A stretch of 64,000 nucleotides of DNA from Tetragonia tetragonoides (GCA_038025085.1 CM076143.1:37532501-37596500), one strand, 5' to 3'; positions 1 to 45,856 are shown, numbered from the stretch's first letter. Program-made: numbers and translations. The notes: generated by a model not told the origin, from the letters alone.

Positions 1-881
1 TTACATCAGCAGTGCAAGTACAGCTACTCAAGTGAATTCCCATATGCACAAATAATTAGAGCTAGGAGTCTTACATAGAATTTGTCACCTGAAGTTCGAA
101 TTGGCAAATAATTTGAACATTAAGCTAATTAATGAGTAAATTTTGTGCAGATTTTTGTGTTGTGCTCAGGCACAAGAATTCCTCTCTCCCTTAGGAAAGG
201 GAAAGTGGAGTGGCATTTGTCCAAGACAAAGGAGGTAGTTATTTCCAATGTTGACAATAGGAGTGAAAGGATGTCTGTGATCTACACAAGTGTGGAACCA
301 TACAGAAAATAGGACTAAACCCGAGCTGAAGAGCATGAAAAGAGTGAGTTATAAGGCGTGATGTTCTTGTCCCCAGCCCGTAAGGGTCTGGATTGTGGTT
401 CACTTACTAGTTTGGGCAAAGCTGGTAACTTCTAGTAGATTTAAAGGACTCTTCTTGTATCAACTCCATCGGGACAAGACCAAAATGAGTTTAGACTGAC
501 ACTCATGTGAGAAAGAGGACACACCTTGTGATAGATAAGTCACTTGCCCATGTAAATTTCTCACCTTTTCATATTTCAAACAATGATGACTTTCAATATG
601 GCTTTGGATGTCTTCCTAGATCAATAATCTACATAAGTTTCCACTTGAGCTGACATTTTAGCCTGTCTTTACTCCTAAAGCAAGATTTGCTCTTGCTAGT
701 TCTTTAGCACCATGGAATCAATTTAAACATGAAAACTTGAACACGACTCAATCATCTCAGTTTGGAAGGTAAGCAACAGTGCACCCACAAATCAGCTCAA
801 CATGAGTCATCATTTATCATTATCAGTCCCCTCACAAAAAAGTGCAATGCACTCAAAGAAGTACACAAAATACATGGGGAA
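1..881. other. Part of GYRA intron 19, no gene seen
   Basis: I looked on the minus strand for the gyrase exon expected next, after the exon ending at 4176, and found nothing resembling it, so it probably lies beyond the left edge. The stretch is AT-rich and has no long open frame or recognisable repeat. It reads as intron sequence interrupted by the LINE that starts near 882. Confidence 0.5.
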
Positions 882-3682
882 GAATATTTTTATCAGAATA
901 GGGAGGGTGAGGAAGGGGGAGATTCTTAAGGACATTTTGGCTACGGACCAGGCTTTGAGTGAGGGGGGGTCATGATGATGAGTTGTTAAGGAAGAGTGTT
1001 GAGTTGAAGAATAGCGTAGAGGATGTGTTACTGAAGGAGAGGCAAAGTCAAAGGCAAAAGATGAAGGGGAGATGGGCTAGGGAGAGAGATGTAAATTCCA
1101 GGCTTTTCTTTAAGGTGGTGAACGGGAAGAGGAGGAGAAATTATGTTAAGGAGCTTGAGGGAGCAGATGGTGAGATTGTGTCAGATGTGGATAGGATCAG
1201 TGCTGAGATTACTAGCTTTTATAAGGACCTTTTTGCAGAGGAAATGGTAGATAGATCGATGATTGAGGGGGTGGAGTGCTCTCCTATTGCTTCTCATCTT
1301 AGGCACTGGCTTGAGCGGCCCTTTGAGTTAGAAGAGATTAAGGCTGCGGTGTTTGGGATGGATAGAGAGAAATCCCCGGGTCCGGATGGCTTTACTATGG
1401 CTTTCTACCAGGATTGCTGGGAGGTGATTCAGGAGGACCTTCTGCGGGTTTTTAGTGAGTTTCATGCCACTGGGGTGAGTGGGAAGAGTATGAATTCCAA
1501 CTTTATCACCTTAGTCCCCAAGAAGGATCGGTTTTAAAGTGCCTGGTTACAAGTGTGTATAAGATCATTACGAAGGTTTTGTCTATCCGACTTGGGGTTG
1601 TCTTGTCTGGGACGATCTCGATGGCTCAGAGTGCTTTTGTGGAGGGTCGCCAGATTCTTGATGCTGCTTTAGTGGCGAATGAGGTGGTGGACAACGGTCG
1701 TCGTTCTAGTTTTCAGGGAGTAGTTTTTAAGTTGGATTTTGAGAAGGCCTATGATCGAGTTAGTTGGGCGTTTTTGGATCGGGTTATGGATAGGAAAGGG
1801 TTCAAGGGGAGGTGGCGTAAATGGATTAGGGGTTGCTTGTCTAACGCAAGCTAGTCTGAACTTGTTAACGGGGTGGCCCGTGAGTGGTTCACGTCGTCGC
1901 GGAGCCTTAGGCAAGGAGATCCTCTATCTCCTTTTCTCTTCACCATGGTTGTTGATGTTCTTGGTCGTATGTTGGATAGGGGTGTGGAGCGGGGGGCGGT
2001 TGAGGGTTTCAGAGTAGGACGGGAGAGGGTGAGTCTCCCACCTTCAGTTCGCCGATGATACGATTCTTTTCCTCTCGACTGAGATTGAGGGGTTTAAGAG
2101 AGTGCTTACTTTGTTACAGGTGTTTGAGGTTGTGTCCCGGATGAAGGTTAATCTGTCTAAGTGTAGCTTGGCGGGGGTTAATGTGGGGGATGGGGTTATT
2201 GAGTCCTTTGCTGGTCTTGTGGGCTGCCAGGTGCAACAATGGCTGCTTACCTATTTGGGGGTTCCCTTAGGGGGTAACCCTCGTTCGACGTCTTTTTGGG
2301 AGCCACTTGTGTCTAGAGTGGCTAAGCGTTTAGATGGTTGGAAGGAGGTCTATTTTTCCCTTGGGGGGCGAATTACTCTTCTTCAGTCTTGTTTAGCTAG
2401 TATTCCCATTTATTTCCTCTCCTTGTTCAAGATTCCGGTTAGTGTTGCCAATAGGATTGAGAGGATTATGAGTCCTCTGGTCTGGGGCTAAGGGGGAGAG
2501 GAGAGATCACATGGTTAGTTGGGACCGTGTTTGTAGGCCGAAAACGGAGGGGGGGCTGGGTTTTGGTAGATTGATGTCCAAAAACATTTCGCTAGTGGGT
2601 CCCTCTGGCACCGAGTAAGTAGGAGCAAGTACGATCTTATGTGCAACGGATGGGATGCTCATGCTGGCTCTAACGTCTCTCATGCATGCCCTTGGAAGTT
2701 CATTTCACAGGTATTGTCTCTTTTCTTTCCGCTGGTCAGGTATAATGTGGGTAATGAACTACGAGTTCGGTTCTGGGAGGATGTGTGGAGGGCGGATCTT
2801 CCTTTCTCTTCCACATATCCCCGGGTATTTCGGCTGTCCACTTTACACGGGTATTTCGGCTGTCCACTTTACACGAGGCTCCTGTGGCTGAGTTTTTCTC
2901 AGTTACGGGTGGTTCTTGGGACTTACATTTACGCCGACCTCCACATGATCGGGAGATGGAGGAGCTTGTTTCCCTCATGAGTGTTCTTAATTCTACTCTA
3001 CTGGTCCCTAGGGATGATTCTAGGACTTGGACGGGAGATCCTTCTGGGGTCTTCTCTTCTAAGTCCTTCCTCATGTTAGCCTTCCATCTCAGTTTCCCCA
3101 CTTTCCTTTATCTACTTTTATTTGGAAGTCTAAGGTTCCACTGAAGGTGCGTGCTTTTGTGTGGACTTTGGTGCTAGGTCGGGTGAACACCTAGGACATG
3201 TTACAGCGTAAAAGACCTAGTTGGTCCCTTTTACCTGGATTTTGTGTGATGTGTCGGCACAGTGAGGATTGTCTGCATTTATTTGTGTAGCATGGAGTTT
3301 ATGGGTTAGATTGTTGTGTGGGGAGAGCTTTGTGTGTCCAGCCACGGTGGGCGATTTCTTACAGATACGATTTGTGGCGATGAGGAAGAGTAAGGAGGGG
3401 AGGTTGTTGTGGCGTTGTGCTTGTATGGCTCTACGATGGTGTATTTGGTTGGAGAGAAATTCCAGGGGAAAACTAATGATTACGTTTGGGATCACATAGT
3501 TTATTTGGCTTCTCTTTGGGCTAAGGCAGCGGGAGCCTTTAAGGGTGTTCCGTTAAGTTTAGTTCAACGCCTTTGGCGTGATGTGTAGATAGTTTTCTTT
3601 TTATACTGAGGATACCTTATCCTCCATTTCTTTGTATTCTTTATTATTTGATTAATAAAATTTTCTCTGATCTAAAAAAAAA
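882..3682 (+). mobile_element. 5'-truncated L1-type LINE with decayed reverse transcriptase
   Basis: The plus strand carries pieces of a non-LTR reverse transcriptase broken into several frames. In order: a PGPDGF block near 1378, the KLDFEKAYDRVSW palm motif near 1730, the [11 protein letters not shown] block near 1910, the FADDTILFL catalytic block near 2050, and a zinc-finger-like C-terminal region with WLERNSR near 3450. Stops and frameshifts between blocks show it is dead. A 25 bp segment around 2823-2873 is duplicated in tandem. The 3' end has the family tail (GATACCTTATCCTCC, then AATAAAA) and a run of nine A at 3674-3682. The endonuclease and ORF1 are missing. It lies in opposite orientation inside a GYRA intron. 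I found no convincing target-site duplication, so the 5' limit is approximate. Confidence 0.9.
1360..2075 (+). pseudogene. LINE reverse transcriptase core, frameshifted
   Basis: This is the fingers and palm of the LINE reverse transcriptase. The PGPDGF block is followed by a PKKDR segment, then SAFVEGRQILDAALVANEVVD, a palm segment with the first catalytic Asp in KLDFEKAYD, the GDPLSPFLF block, and FADD with the other two catalytic Asp residues near 2053. The frame changes at about 1540, 1850 and 2040. No single open frame spans the domain, so it cannot encode an active enzyme. Confidence 0.85.
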
Positions 3683-4018
3683 GAAAAGGAAATGGTACTT
3701 AGTTACTGGATTAAAGAGAATAAGTGCATCACATAGCTGAAGCTATTAGGTGAAGGCCTGAGAATCAATGTTACATCCTAGGACATTTTCGAAATATTCT
3801 ATGCACTCAAAGTCATTTTGTCTAGAAAGCCTGTCAAAATAAGTGTCTTATGATTTTGAGTGGCAAAAGTTGCAGCTGAGCCTGACACATACGAACAGTG
3901 CAAAAGAAAAACTGAGACAGTTGATAACGAGAAGACAGCCACTTTGAATTAGTAGGCTCCAACAAGGTGCCTTTCAGGGACGCTGGTTACTTCTTGAGCT
4001 ATCTTCAAATATAATCAT

Positions 4019-4137
4019 TTTTTTTTAGATAACATGGGTGTCCAAGCTATGCTTGACTAATCTCATGGGCCTTGAAGTTAACGATTAGGAAAACCTCCAG
4101 TGGCCCTGAGGGGACTCGAACCTGGGACCTCTGGAAT
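4019..4137 (-). mobile_element. tRNA-derived SINE fragment with exact 18 bp target-site duplication
   Basis: Read on the minus strand it holds an RNA polymerase III B-box-like GGTTCGAGTCCC and ends in a poly(A) run (poly-T on the plus strand at 4019-4026). The flanks 4001-4018 and 4138-4155 are the identical 18-mer ATCTTCAAATATAATCAT, which fixes both ends. The A box is missing, so this copy is 5'-truncated. Fuller relatives are at 14195 and 23270. Confidence 0.85.
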
Positions 4138-4175
4138 ATCTTCAAATATAATCATAAAGTTAACATTAGTCATAC

Positions 4176-37332
<33,157 letters not shown>

Positions 37333-37630
37333 TCAAATTGGGAGAACATGAGAGAGAGAGAGAGAGGGGTGAAAGGGATAGAGAGGGAGACAGAAGGAGG
37401 ATGAATTTTTGGTCGGGATAAAATGTACTCAATGTTAAACCCTACTACATTTAGGGCTTAGCAAGCAAAATGGGGGTTTTGGGTTTTTGGTATTGCGCGC
37501 CAAGTTCTGAAATTTCTATGGGTTTTTTTTTTTTGGTTTGTTTATTTCTTTTTCTTTTTCTTTTTTTTGTTAGGTCTTCTGTCAAATGAGTGCGGTCACG
37601 GTTGTGGGTAGACCTGGCAAAACAGATAGT
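37333..37630 (-). promoter_or_regulatory. GYRA 5' leader and proximal promoter
   Basis: The minus-strand leader carries a CT repeat (GA on the plus strand at 37351-37366), common in plant 5' untranslated regions. Only about 300 bp separate the start codon from the poly(A) tail of the LINE at 37631, so any promoter must lie here or inside the LINE. I could not pick out a convincing TATA box. Confidence 0.5.
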
Positions 37631-40262
37631 GTTTTTTTTTTTGGAAAAGGGGTAAATTTATATTTCCATTTGCCAAGGGATATCAAGGCGATACCCCTTA
37701 GAAGAACTGTTACAAAATCAGGCATGTCTGTGTAGCAGCTTAAACACATCTCAAGGACTACAAGAACATAACAAACTATTACATCCAATTATTAGTACCT
37801 ATTCTACTGCTCTCATTACCAGTGGTATGGAAGAGTCTTGCATACACACAGAATTTTATGAGTTGTATCACATGTTGGGTGTTTCTCCGTTGCCCCTGAA
37901 AATGCGTTGATTCCTCTCTGCCCATATGAAATACACAGTGGCACACAGCTATACCTTCTTGACATGTTGCTTCCCTTTAACATATCTCGTGAACCATTTT
38001 AGTTCATGCTTCAAACTTTTATTGTTCCTTCGTATATTCAGCCAAGCCAACACAGAAGACGATACTGCCTGTGAGAAGCTATACTGAAAAAACAGGTGTC
38101 CATGTGTTTCAGAGTCCCTTTTGCAAAAGGCAACATCTGCTGGGAATCATCATACCACGTTGCACCAAATTATCAATGGTGGCAAGCTTACTACTAGCAG
38201 CCATCTGCATAATGAAACTATGACGAGGGAGCGCCATGGGTTTCCATATCGTTTTATGCGCTTTAAAACAAGGCTTCACATGTCTAAAGAAACCATAGGC
38301 CTGCTTAACCTTAAACTTACTGTAAGAACCCTCCCGAGGAATCAACCCCACTGACCGCCTCTCGCGGGCTCTTGGTCGAAAATCAAGTGGATTTTGCATT
38401 ATTTAGAATTAATGGATTTGATTAAGATTACCAGAAAGTCGCCACCAAATTTTAAGGAAAACAAAGAAACCAATTTATTGAAAATAATCCAAGTCGAAAG
38501 TCTAAAGAGTCTCCAACCCGAATTAAGTGCATCCCAATTCCAATTGGGAATATTGACTTGAATGACCCAACGGTCAAAGATGGAGTTCGGGGGTGTGGGT
38601 ACGGATTGGGAAGGTGTTAGGCACCCAGTTACGCATGTTTCAATAAACGGCCTTTACTAATTGATCTTGATGAATTGATAATATTGCACGGTTCCGTACA
38701 AATCCGGTCGTCCAAAGTCCTAGATTTAACTAAGTGGGTTTGAACATCCATTAAATTATATGTTATCACTTTTGCATGCATTTAATCCAATTTGCATAAA
38801 AATAATAGAAAAAGATTAATTATTACTAAAATAAATTAAATCAACAACAATAATAAAATCCTCCAACCCTACCTTGATTGCTGAACGCGCCAAGTTGCTA
38901 AATTTCATCAATAAACGAGTTAGTAACTTCAATGCAATTAAAACAATGTAATTGAATTAACCATAATCAAATATAAAATAAAACATGATTAGAAATAATA
39001 TAAAATAGATTTGAAGATTAAATAGAGCCCTCAGGTGGAACCTTGAATGAATTAGAATTGAATGTCAATGCTCTTAAACTTGTAATTGAGAAGGATTGGA
39101 GGTTGAATTTTGAGTGGTGGAAATATTGAAGGTTGAATTAGAGGTTGGATGGTAGAGTTTTAATGTACTTTGATGGTGTTTAGGGCTGTTTATTTGATGA
39201 TGGAGGAAGGAGATGGAGGAATATTGAGAGAATAGGGTTATTAGAGAGTTATAGGATTTAATTTGAGTTCACCATTGTGTTCCCCTTGAAAAAACGGAGA
39301 AAAAGAGTATATATAGAGGTAGGTTTAGGTCTGGGACGGAACTGACAAAAAGGCCGGACAAAATAGTCCATCAGGCGCCTTTCAAGCGGGGCCGCTTGGC
39401 GTCCAAGCGGCTTTTCTAGGCTCCAAGCGGTCCAACAAGCGGTTGAGCCGCTCCGGCAAGTAGCGAGATAAATTTTGACGGCCCATAACTTCTTTATTTG
39501 ACCTCTGATTGACCTAATTCTTTTTGCATTGGATTCCTTATTCAAAGGGTTTTCTTTGGACATATTATAAACCCAATTCTCATTAGAATTTCTGAAGTTA
39601 TGGCCCAAACATTAGAGAAGTGTCCATTTCAGTATACCTTGCGGTAATTGGATCATATCTCATTCATTTCTTATTGGACTTGGACCCATAATATTTTATT
39701 TTGAAGGTATTTATATGGTTAATCCATGTAAATTAGGCTCACTTGATTCCTCTAATGGAGGAAAAGCCTATTTGAATCGTGGAGTGCGGTAATCACAACA
39801 TCGTTTTTGTCCCATAACTTTGTAGAATCACATCTTTTGACTCTGGTGTCCGTTTGGGACAAGGTAAGGGGCGTTGGAAAGCTTATAGAGAGGGGTATGA
39901 AATGGAAGGGGTTTAATGCAAGTTACTCGAGCATTGACATAGAATTCATATTCTTAAATGTTGGTTATCGTCATTGGGCATATAAAAAGGGGTGACACAT
40001 TTTGGTGTCTACACTTACCAACTCCCCATTCAATAAGCAAATCACCAGCTCTCTTAGTAGTACCACACTGATACAATAACTCATCACGAACAACAAGCAT
40101 TTCTTCCAAAACCAAGAATCTTGTTACCTAGCCTTCACATCCTGCATCTGCATTTGCTGCAGATAGTACTTCTTACTCCAGTCACACCAAAGAGATTTCT
40201 GACCACTGGACAATTTTTTATATCCACTTCAATTGGACAGCTCTATTACACGACAACACCTC
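37631..40262 (-). mobile_element. LINE of a second lineage, split by a solo LTR
   Basis: The poly(A) tail is the T run at 37632-37642. The minus strand encodes the C-terminal part of a plant LINE: SWFWKK near 40115, then KFKVKQAYGFFRHVKP, IWKPMALPRHSFIMQMAASS and the motif FIWAERNQRIF near 37920, in the layout of a zf-RVT region. The frame runs across the solo LTR insertion at 38321-40013 when the duplicated GTAAG is counted once. It is distinct in sequence from the LINEs inside GYRA and stops abruptly near 40262 against the gypsy element. Confidence 0.85.
38321..40013 (-). mobile_element. Solo LTR of 1693 bp with exact 5 bp duplication
   Basis: The ends are TGTAAGAACC and GGTGTCTACA, with CTTAC on both sides (38316-38320, 40014-40018). 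The same family occurs in opposite orientation at 47150-48452. Shared landmarks include the reverse complement of CCCAATTCCAATTGGGAATA, GACGACCGGATTT and TGTAGACACC ends. No internal coding region remains. Confidence 0.93.
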
Positions 40263-40940
40263 CTTTATGTTAAACCCTGACCTCCTCCCCTTTGAGGTTT
40301 ACAGGGATGGGAGGGGGAAACTTACAATGCTTATTGGTGCGGTGGTTGTTGATTTAAGTTCCATTGATTCATTTGATGGAGCATGAGACTTAAATATGTG
40401 TCCACATTCGTCATTTGATTTTGAATTTGGTCGACCCTCATTGTCATGTGGTCCATTGATGATTGCATGGCTTGTTGGTTGTACTCTATTGCGGTGACCT
40501 CGCGATCTAATTGCTCATAACGGGAGCTCCACTCATTACCTTGCTCATGAAATGAGCTTCAACCACTATGGTGGTCACGATATGAACCCCACTCATTAGC
40601 ATTTTCTTGTGATGAAAAATCACTAGCGTCGTAGGTTTGTGGCTTAAACGTTTACCATCCACTTGGTTGGGGTGCGGGAACATGGTTGTCCCAATCTCCG
40701 ACTTGGGTTGTGCTTCCATCATTCCCTTTGGAGTGCCTCCCCCATAAGTTGCATCAACATTATCATAATCATTATTCTCCCCTTCTATATCATCATCTTC
40801 CTCGCCAAAGCTGCTTGGTAATCACGGTTGTTCTCCAATAAGGAGTCATATTGCCAATTCTCCTCCTTCGATGGGACGGTGAGATCATTGGGAAGGGTGA
40901 AAGCCCTGATTGGTGTTTCATTGACCCATACCAAACATTT

Positions 40941-41861
40941 TCATTCATGTTTGTCCCTAACCAAGAGCTTTGCGTGAGTGGCGAACAAAAGCTCGAGCCT
41001 ATTCATGCTGACAATTGAGTTTCCGGTCAATCGAGCACCATGACCCATTCCTTTTATGAGCGAGGTTACAAAATCACCCATGATAGTGGGCTTATTGTTT
41101 TTGATTGCCCCGGTCTTCGCCATTTGTAGGGAAAGATGTGCCCCGGCATCCACTTTCTTGCCGTTGATCAATGTCCAAAGGAAGAAAAGTTCTGACTCCT
41201 TCACATTATGTTGGCTATTGTGCCTTCCTAGGATTGTATTGGCCAAGACCTTCCACATATATCGAATTGTTGGATTGTGGAGTTAGGTACCATGGGACTT
41301 ACTTGCACCCCATTCACCATGACCAATTTTATTCCAAAATGTGATTTGGTCAAAATCCTCCTCTCTCGACTTATACAACCCTCCCACCGGTAACCCAAGG
41401 TACGGTATTTACAAAATTGAGACAAAGAAAACTCATAAGATTGGTTAAAGAGACGGAATGAAACCATTCCCTTGGCCTTTCCTTTATAGTTTTCAATTTG
41501 AGCCCCAAATGAACTTAACACCTTAAGTGAAGGTTCAAGGTACGTGGGATCCTTCTTCTCCCAAAATGTTCCCCAACCTTGTTTTCGAACCCATTTATCA
41601 ATATGACCCTTAATACCCATAATTTTCCATCACATTATCACAAGCATAACGAGTAGGAACAACACCTCTAGCGACTAAAGTGCAAAATTTAGCACGGTGG
41701 TGCTCATTATACATGACAATGTAAGGGTAATAAGGATGATTAGGGATTCCGATACCTTGGGGTGCTCCATTAATGAGAATGGTTGGTGGTGGAGGTGCAC
41801 TTGACGAAGAAGTCTTACCACTAATCCTTGTTCTTTTCCTTGGGGCCATTGATGCTCCCAA
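40941..41861 (-). pseudogene. Athila-type ORF downstream of pol, frameshifted
   Basis: Three overlapping minus-strand frames form one decayed product. The first (41610-41861) begins MAPRKRTR and contains VARGVVPTRYACDN. The second (41228-41620) has KWVRKQGWGTFWEKKDPTYL and GMVSFRLFNQSYEFSLSQFC. The third (40941-41258) has SELFFLWTLINGKKVD and GHGARLTGNSIVSM. This motif order is that of the ORF found in Athila-like elements and in many plant transposon-derived proteins. Its role is uncertain; an env-like position after pol is established for the group. Confidence 0.7.
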
Positions 41862-41869
41862 AATTTCAA

Positions 41870-43400
41870 CATTTCACCAAAATCACAAAACCCCCAAAAT
41901 ACTACACCAATTGCTTCACAAAACCCAACAACCAAAGTGACCCAAATCAAAACCTTGAAGAGAAGTGTAATGTGAGTGTTGGAATGATCACCCACATAGC
42001 AATTTGCCAAACCACTAACACCAAATTCAGATTTTTGAATGTTAGGGTTTTGAAGGAGAGAGAAAGTTGAGATTTTTGGATTTTTTGAGTGAAAAAACGA
42101 AAGTGAAGGTATGAGTGGTGTTGGATGGGTGTGTTATGAAGAAAAATGTTGAAAAGTGAAGCTTTTTGGAGGTACACTTCAATGGTGGAGTGTGGAAGTT
42201 GAAGATGAGAAAGGATGAAAAAATGGTAGAAATTGGGATTTTTGATGAGAGAGAATGGTGAAGGATGAGTAAAAATAAAGATTATGATGGGAAAATTGAT
42301 GAAGTTTGTGTGTAGATGGTGGATTGTGAGTTGTGAGTGATGGAGCATTTGGGGGTCAGGGTTTGTGGTGGAGGAGATGAGTATGTGAGAGTGAGGAAGT
42401 GATCATCTGAGAGTGAGGCAAGGGCTCGGGTAGATGGGGGTAGAAGAAACCGAGCAGGCGCACGTGCCAGCTGAAACACGCGTAAAACGCCAAAAAAACG
42501 GCTCTCTGGGAAAAAATAGGGTGCCTGTTTTTTTCTGGAGGCCCTTTTTTTTGTAAATTTTCAAAATCTCCAACTGATTGTCGACCCCGTTTTTGTGAGC
42601 CAAAACAGGATAGGGTCGTTTTGAGGGCCATTTTTCTGGGGGTGCGCCTCCAAAGCACCTCAAAACGCCTCAAGTGAATTCCGTGGGCACCTTATTAGAC
42701 GACAACTGATCCTGAAAGGAAATGAATGGAAAAAAGAGCATGTCATATCAATAGAGAATTCGAAGAATATTTCATTCTTACCAAACTGGTACAAAACTTT
42801 ATTTGAATTCTTGGAAGGGATTGAAATGAATTCAATTCAAAGTTGGGTCAATTAAATAAATGGATCGAGCTGTAATGGTACAAATTCTAGGGAAAGAAAG
42901 AGCAACAAGCTTATCTTCGTAATTTGAATGATCACCCGATCTAATTAGACGTTAAAAACAAATTCCCACCTTGGCTGATGCCGAGTCTTCTACTTCCGAG
43001 TCAACAACACTCGACTACCCATTTCACACATGTAGACCTCAAAATGACCCGGTTCTCACAAATCCCGAACCACCAACTCACCCAAAAATCATTGTTCCAC
43101 CCCGAAACTTTCAAATTTCATCAAAAGGGGTACCTATGGACAAAAACAACCCAAAATCAATCAAACACAAGAAAATTACGTAACACAAAATGGAAAATCT
43201 TTTCTATATACAACTTTTTTCATTTTTCTCATGTCTTTGTTTGTTTTCCTTTTTTTTTTCTTTTTCATTTTTTTTTCCTATGAAAATAAGAGCAAAAATG
43301 AAAGAAGATCAAACAAATAATAAAAGGAATACTAAAAATTAAATGCTTGGGTTGACTCCCAAGAAGCACGTTCGTTTTTGGTCATGAGCTCGACCCCTTT
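41870..43400. other. Non-coding spacer of the gypsy element
   Basis: Between the integrase and the Athila-type ORF I see no coding sequence I can support. Athila elements often carry long non-coding spacers here. There are homopolymer T runs near 43230-43275. Confidence 0.5.
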
Positions 43401-43404
43401 CTAC

Positions 43405-43846
43405 TTATTTGGTTGAAGGGAGCTCAGAGAGACTTAGAGTTGTTGCCTTCTCTATTGGTTCTCCGGCTAGATAAGTCTTGAGCCGTTGGCCATTGACTTT
43501 GAAAGTAGTATCATTCTCCCTATTCTGGAGCTCAACCGCCCCATATGGAAACACCTTGATCACTTCAAATGGACCCGACCAATTTGATTTCAACTTCCCC
43601 ACAAAGAGTTTCAAGCGGAAGTTGAAAAGAAGCACCAAGTCCCCAACATGGAACTCTTTGCGCAAAATATGCTTGTCATGCCATTTCTTGCTCCGCTCCT
43701 TGTAAAGCTTGGAGCTTTCATAGGCATCGAGCATCAACTCATCAAGCTCATTAATTTGAAGAAGCATCTTCTCACCGGCCGCTTTCATAACAAAATTTAG
43801 AGCCTTGCTAGCCCAAAAGGCCTTGCGCTCTAACTCAACCAGGAGG
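43405..43846 (-). pseudogene. Gypsy integrase C-terminus
   Basis: The minus strand encodes LLVELERKAFWASKALNF, LDELMLDAYESSKLYKERSK and the terminal DLVLLFNFRLKLF, KLKSNWSGPFEVIKVFPYGA core of Ty3/gypsy integrases. It continues directly from the catalytic part at 44583 once the MITE is removed. Confidence 0.88.
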
Positions 43847-44582
43847 TCGGCCTGACAATGGGTCGGATTCGGGTCGGGTGGAGCATCACCCGCATCCACC
43901 CATTTAAATTTTCAGCTGCATCCATCCATCCATTACCCGCGAAATACTCCACTTGTATTCAATCCATCCATCACCCGCGGGTGAACGGGTGGATATCGGG
44001 TGACATATGGGTGAAAATATTTACCCATTTTGATAGAGCAACATGACAAAATTCTTCAACCACCTGGGCAACAAATTACACAATTAACTAAAAACTAAGT
44101 GCGATGCTTAGGGTGCAAATGTTGGGTATCTAAAAGAGGGTGCGAGATTACTATTACAATGGATATAAATACCCTAAACTTACTAGATGAATAGAAGTGT
44201 TGTTAACTTTTCCTTTTACGAGAATATTAATAGCTACTTATTCTGTTATCTTCTCTTGCTATGTTCTTTCAATTGTCAAGGAGAAAGGAGAAAGGAGAAA
44301 GGAGAAAGAGAGAAGAAGGGGTTGTTGAGGGAGATGGAAATCAAATGAAAATGTAAGTTTTTTTTTACTCTTATGTATTTTTGTATATATATAAAGTAAA
44401 TAGGTGATGAGTAGATTCGTGGGTCGGGTTTGCGAGTGGAAAATCATCACCCGAATCCCACCCGACTCACCACCCGATCCACTCGTCATCCGCCAAATCA
44501 CCCGTTTAAACGGGTTTTCACCCATTTTATTTGGGTCGGGTGGAGCGGGTATCCATGGATGCGGGTGAAATTGACGGGTCTA
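43847..44582. mobile_element. hAT MITE inside the gypsy integrase
   Basis: The ends TCGGCCTGACAA and TAGACCCGTCAA (inverted) resemble the hAT consensus TAGGCCTGTCAA. The 8 bp flanks CCAGGAGG (43839-43846) and CCGGGAGG (44583-44590) match at seven of eight. Both arms are rich in ACCCG/CGGGT units (CACCCGCATCCACCC and its complement), which could fold back. Confidence 0.85.
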
Positions 44583-45148
44583 CCGGGAGGTGATATGGTT
44601 TGCCATAGACGAGGTGAAATGGAGTGGTGCCTATTGGAGTCTTGTAGGTGGTGCGGTAGGCCCAAAGAGACTCGTCGAGTTTGGAGGCCAAATCTTTCCT
44701 TGAGCGGGATACCACTTTCTCGAGAATACTCGTGATCTCACGATTGGACACTTCAACTTGACCGCTCGTTTGTGGATGGTAGGCCAAGGCTACCTTATGG
44801 TTCATTCCATATTTTTTTCAAAAGACTCTCAAAATTTCGCTCCGTGAAGTGAGAGCCTCCTAATTCGCTTATCACGACTCGGGGTACTCCAAACCATGGA
44901 AAAATCACCGTTTTGAAAAATTTCGCGACCACCTGAGCGTCATTAGTTTGAGAGGCTATGGCTTCCACCCATTTGGACACATAATCCACCGCCAACAAGA
45001 TGTATCGGTTACCAAAGGATGACGGAAATGGTCCCATAAAGTCAATCCCCCATACATTAAAGATTTCAACCTCTAGAATGTAATTCATGGGCATCTCGTG
45101 CCTTCGGGAGATTCCACCCGTTCGTTGGCACCGATAACAAGACTTCAC
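44583..45148 (-). pseudogene. Gypsy integrase zinc finger and catalytic core
   Basis: The minus strand reads [11 protein letters not shown] (end of the zinc-binding domain), then [14 protein letters not shown] with the first catalytic Asp, DYVSKWVEA, a SELGGSHF segment where the second catalytic Asp is expected (here Glu), and [14 protein letters not shown] with the catalytic Glu. [20 protein letters not shown] follows. A frame change sits near 44800. Confidence 0.88.
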
Positions 45149-45150
45149 AA

Positions 45151-45538
45151 GAGAAAAGTAATTTGGGATATCAAACGATCTCGAAAAATTATAAAACTTT
45201 GCAGTATGGTTTCAAAAATTTGGTTCTCACACATATCTAAAATTTGTATACACACGATAAGTAGAAAAGGAGAAACGAATTTTCAACCGACAATGTGGGC
45301 TGATAGTTTTTAGGTTTTTCTGAGGCCTGTAAGAGAGAAAACGTGAGTGAGCTTTATGGACTCACTAGGGCAGGAATAGAGAGGAAAAGAACCAGATTTA
45401 GGAGTTTTAATGGATATTTATAGAAGTTAGGAATCCTTGACCTAGATAGAATCCTAATCAAACTACAACACGACTCAATTAAGGAAACTATCACAAGGAA
45501 AATGTGTTTTCCTTTTTCAATACCAAATAATAACGAAA
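45151..45538. other. Sequence between gypsy and copia elements
   Basis: Read on the minus strand it resembles an LTR or promoter/leader region (TATAAATATCC near 45420), and it continues on the other side of the copia element to about 54080 (ATTCCAAATCAAATAATAAC). It may be the LTR of another retroelement into which copia inserted. I could not define ends. Confidence 0.35.

Positions 45539-45856
<318 letters not shown>

Larger units (their letters stand above)
40265..45150 (-). mobile_element. 3' half of an Athila-like Ty3/gypsy retrotransposon
   Basis: Read on the minus strand the order is integrase (45148 to about 43405, split by a MITE), a non-coding stretch, an Athila-type ORF (41861 to about 40941), and a polypurine-like AAAGGGGAGGAGG near 40285. 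Reverse transcriptase, RNase H, protease and gag are missing: the element is cut at about 45150. No LTR pair is visible. An extra ORF after pol is characteristic of the Athila group of plant gypsy elements. Confidence 0.8.

Noticed and set aside
3798..3812. TATGCACTCAAAG repeated at 847 and 3800 as a target-site duplication for the first LINE
   Set aside because: Both copies lie away from the LINE ends (about 35 and 120 bp), so chance or unrelated repeat is more likely.
44430..44735. Plus-strand frame with repeated basic motifs
   Set aside because: Opposite strand of the hAT MITE arm and integrase. The apparent protein repeats come from the ACCCG units.
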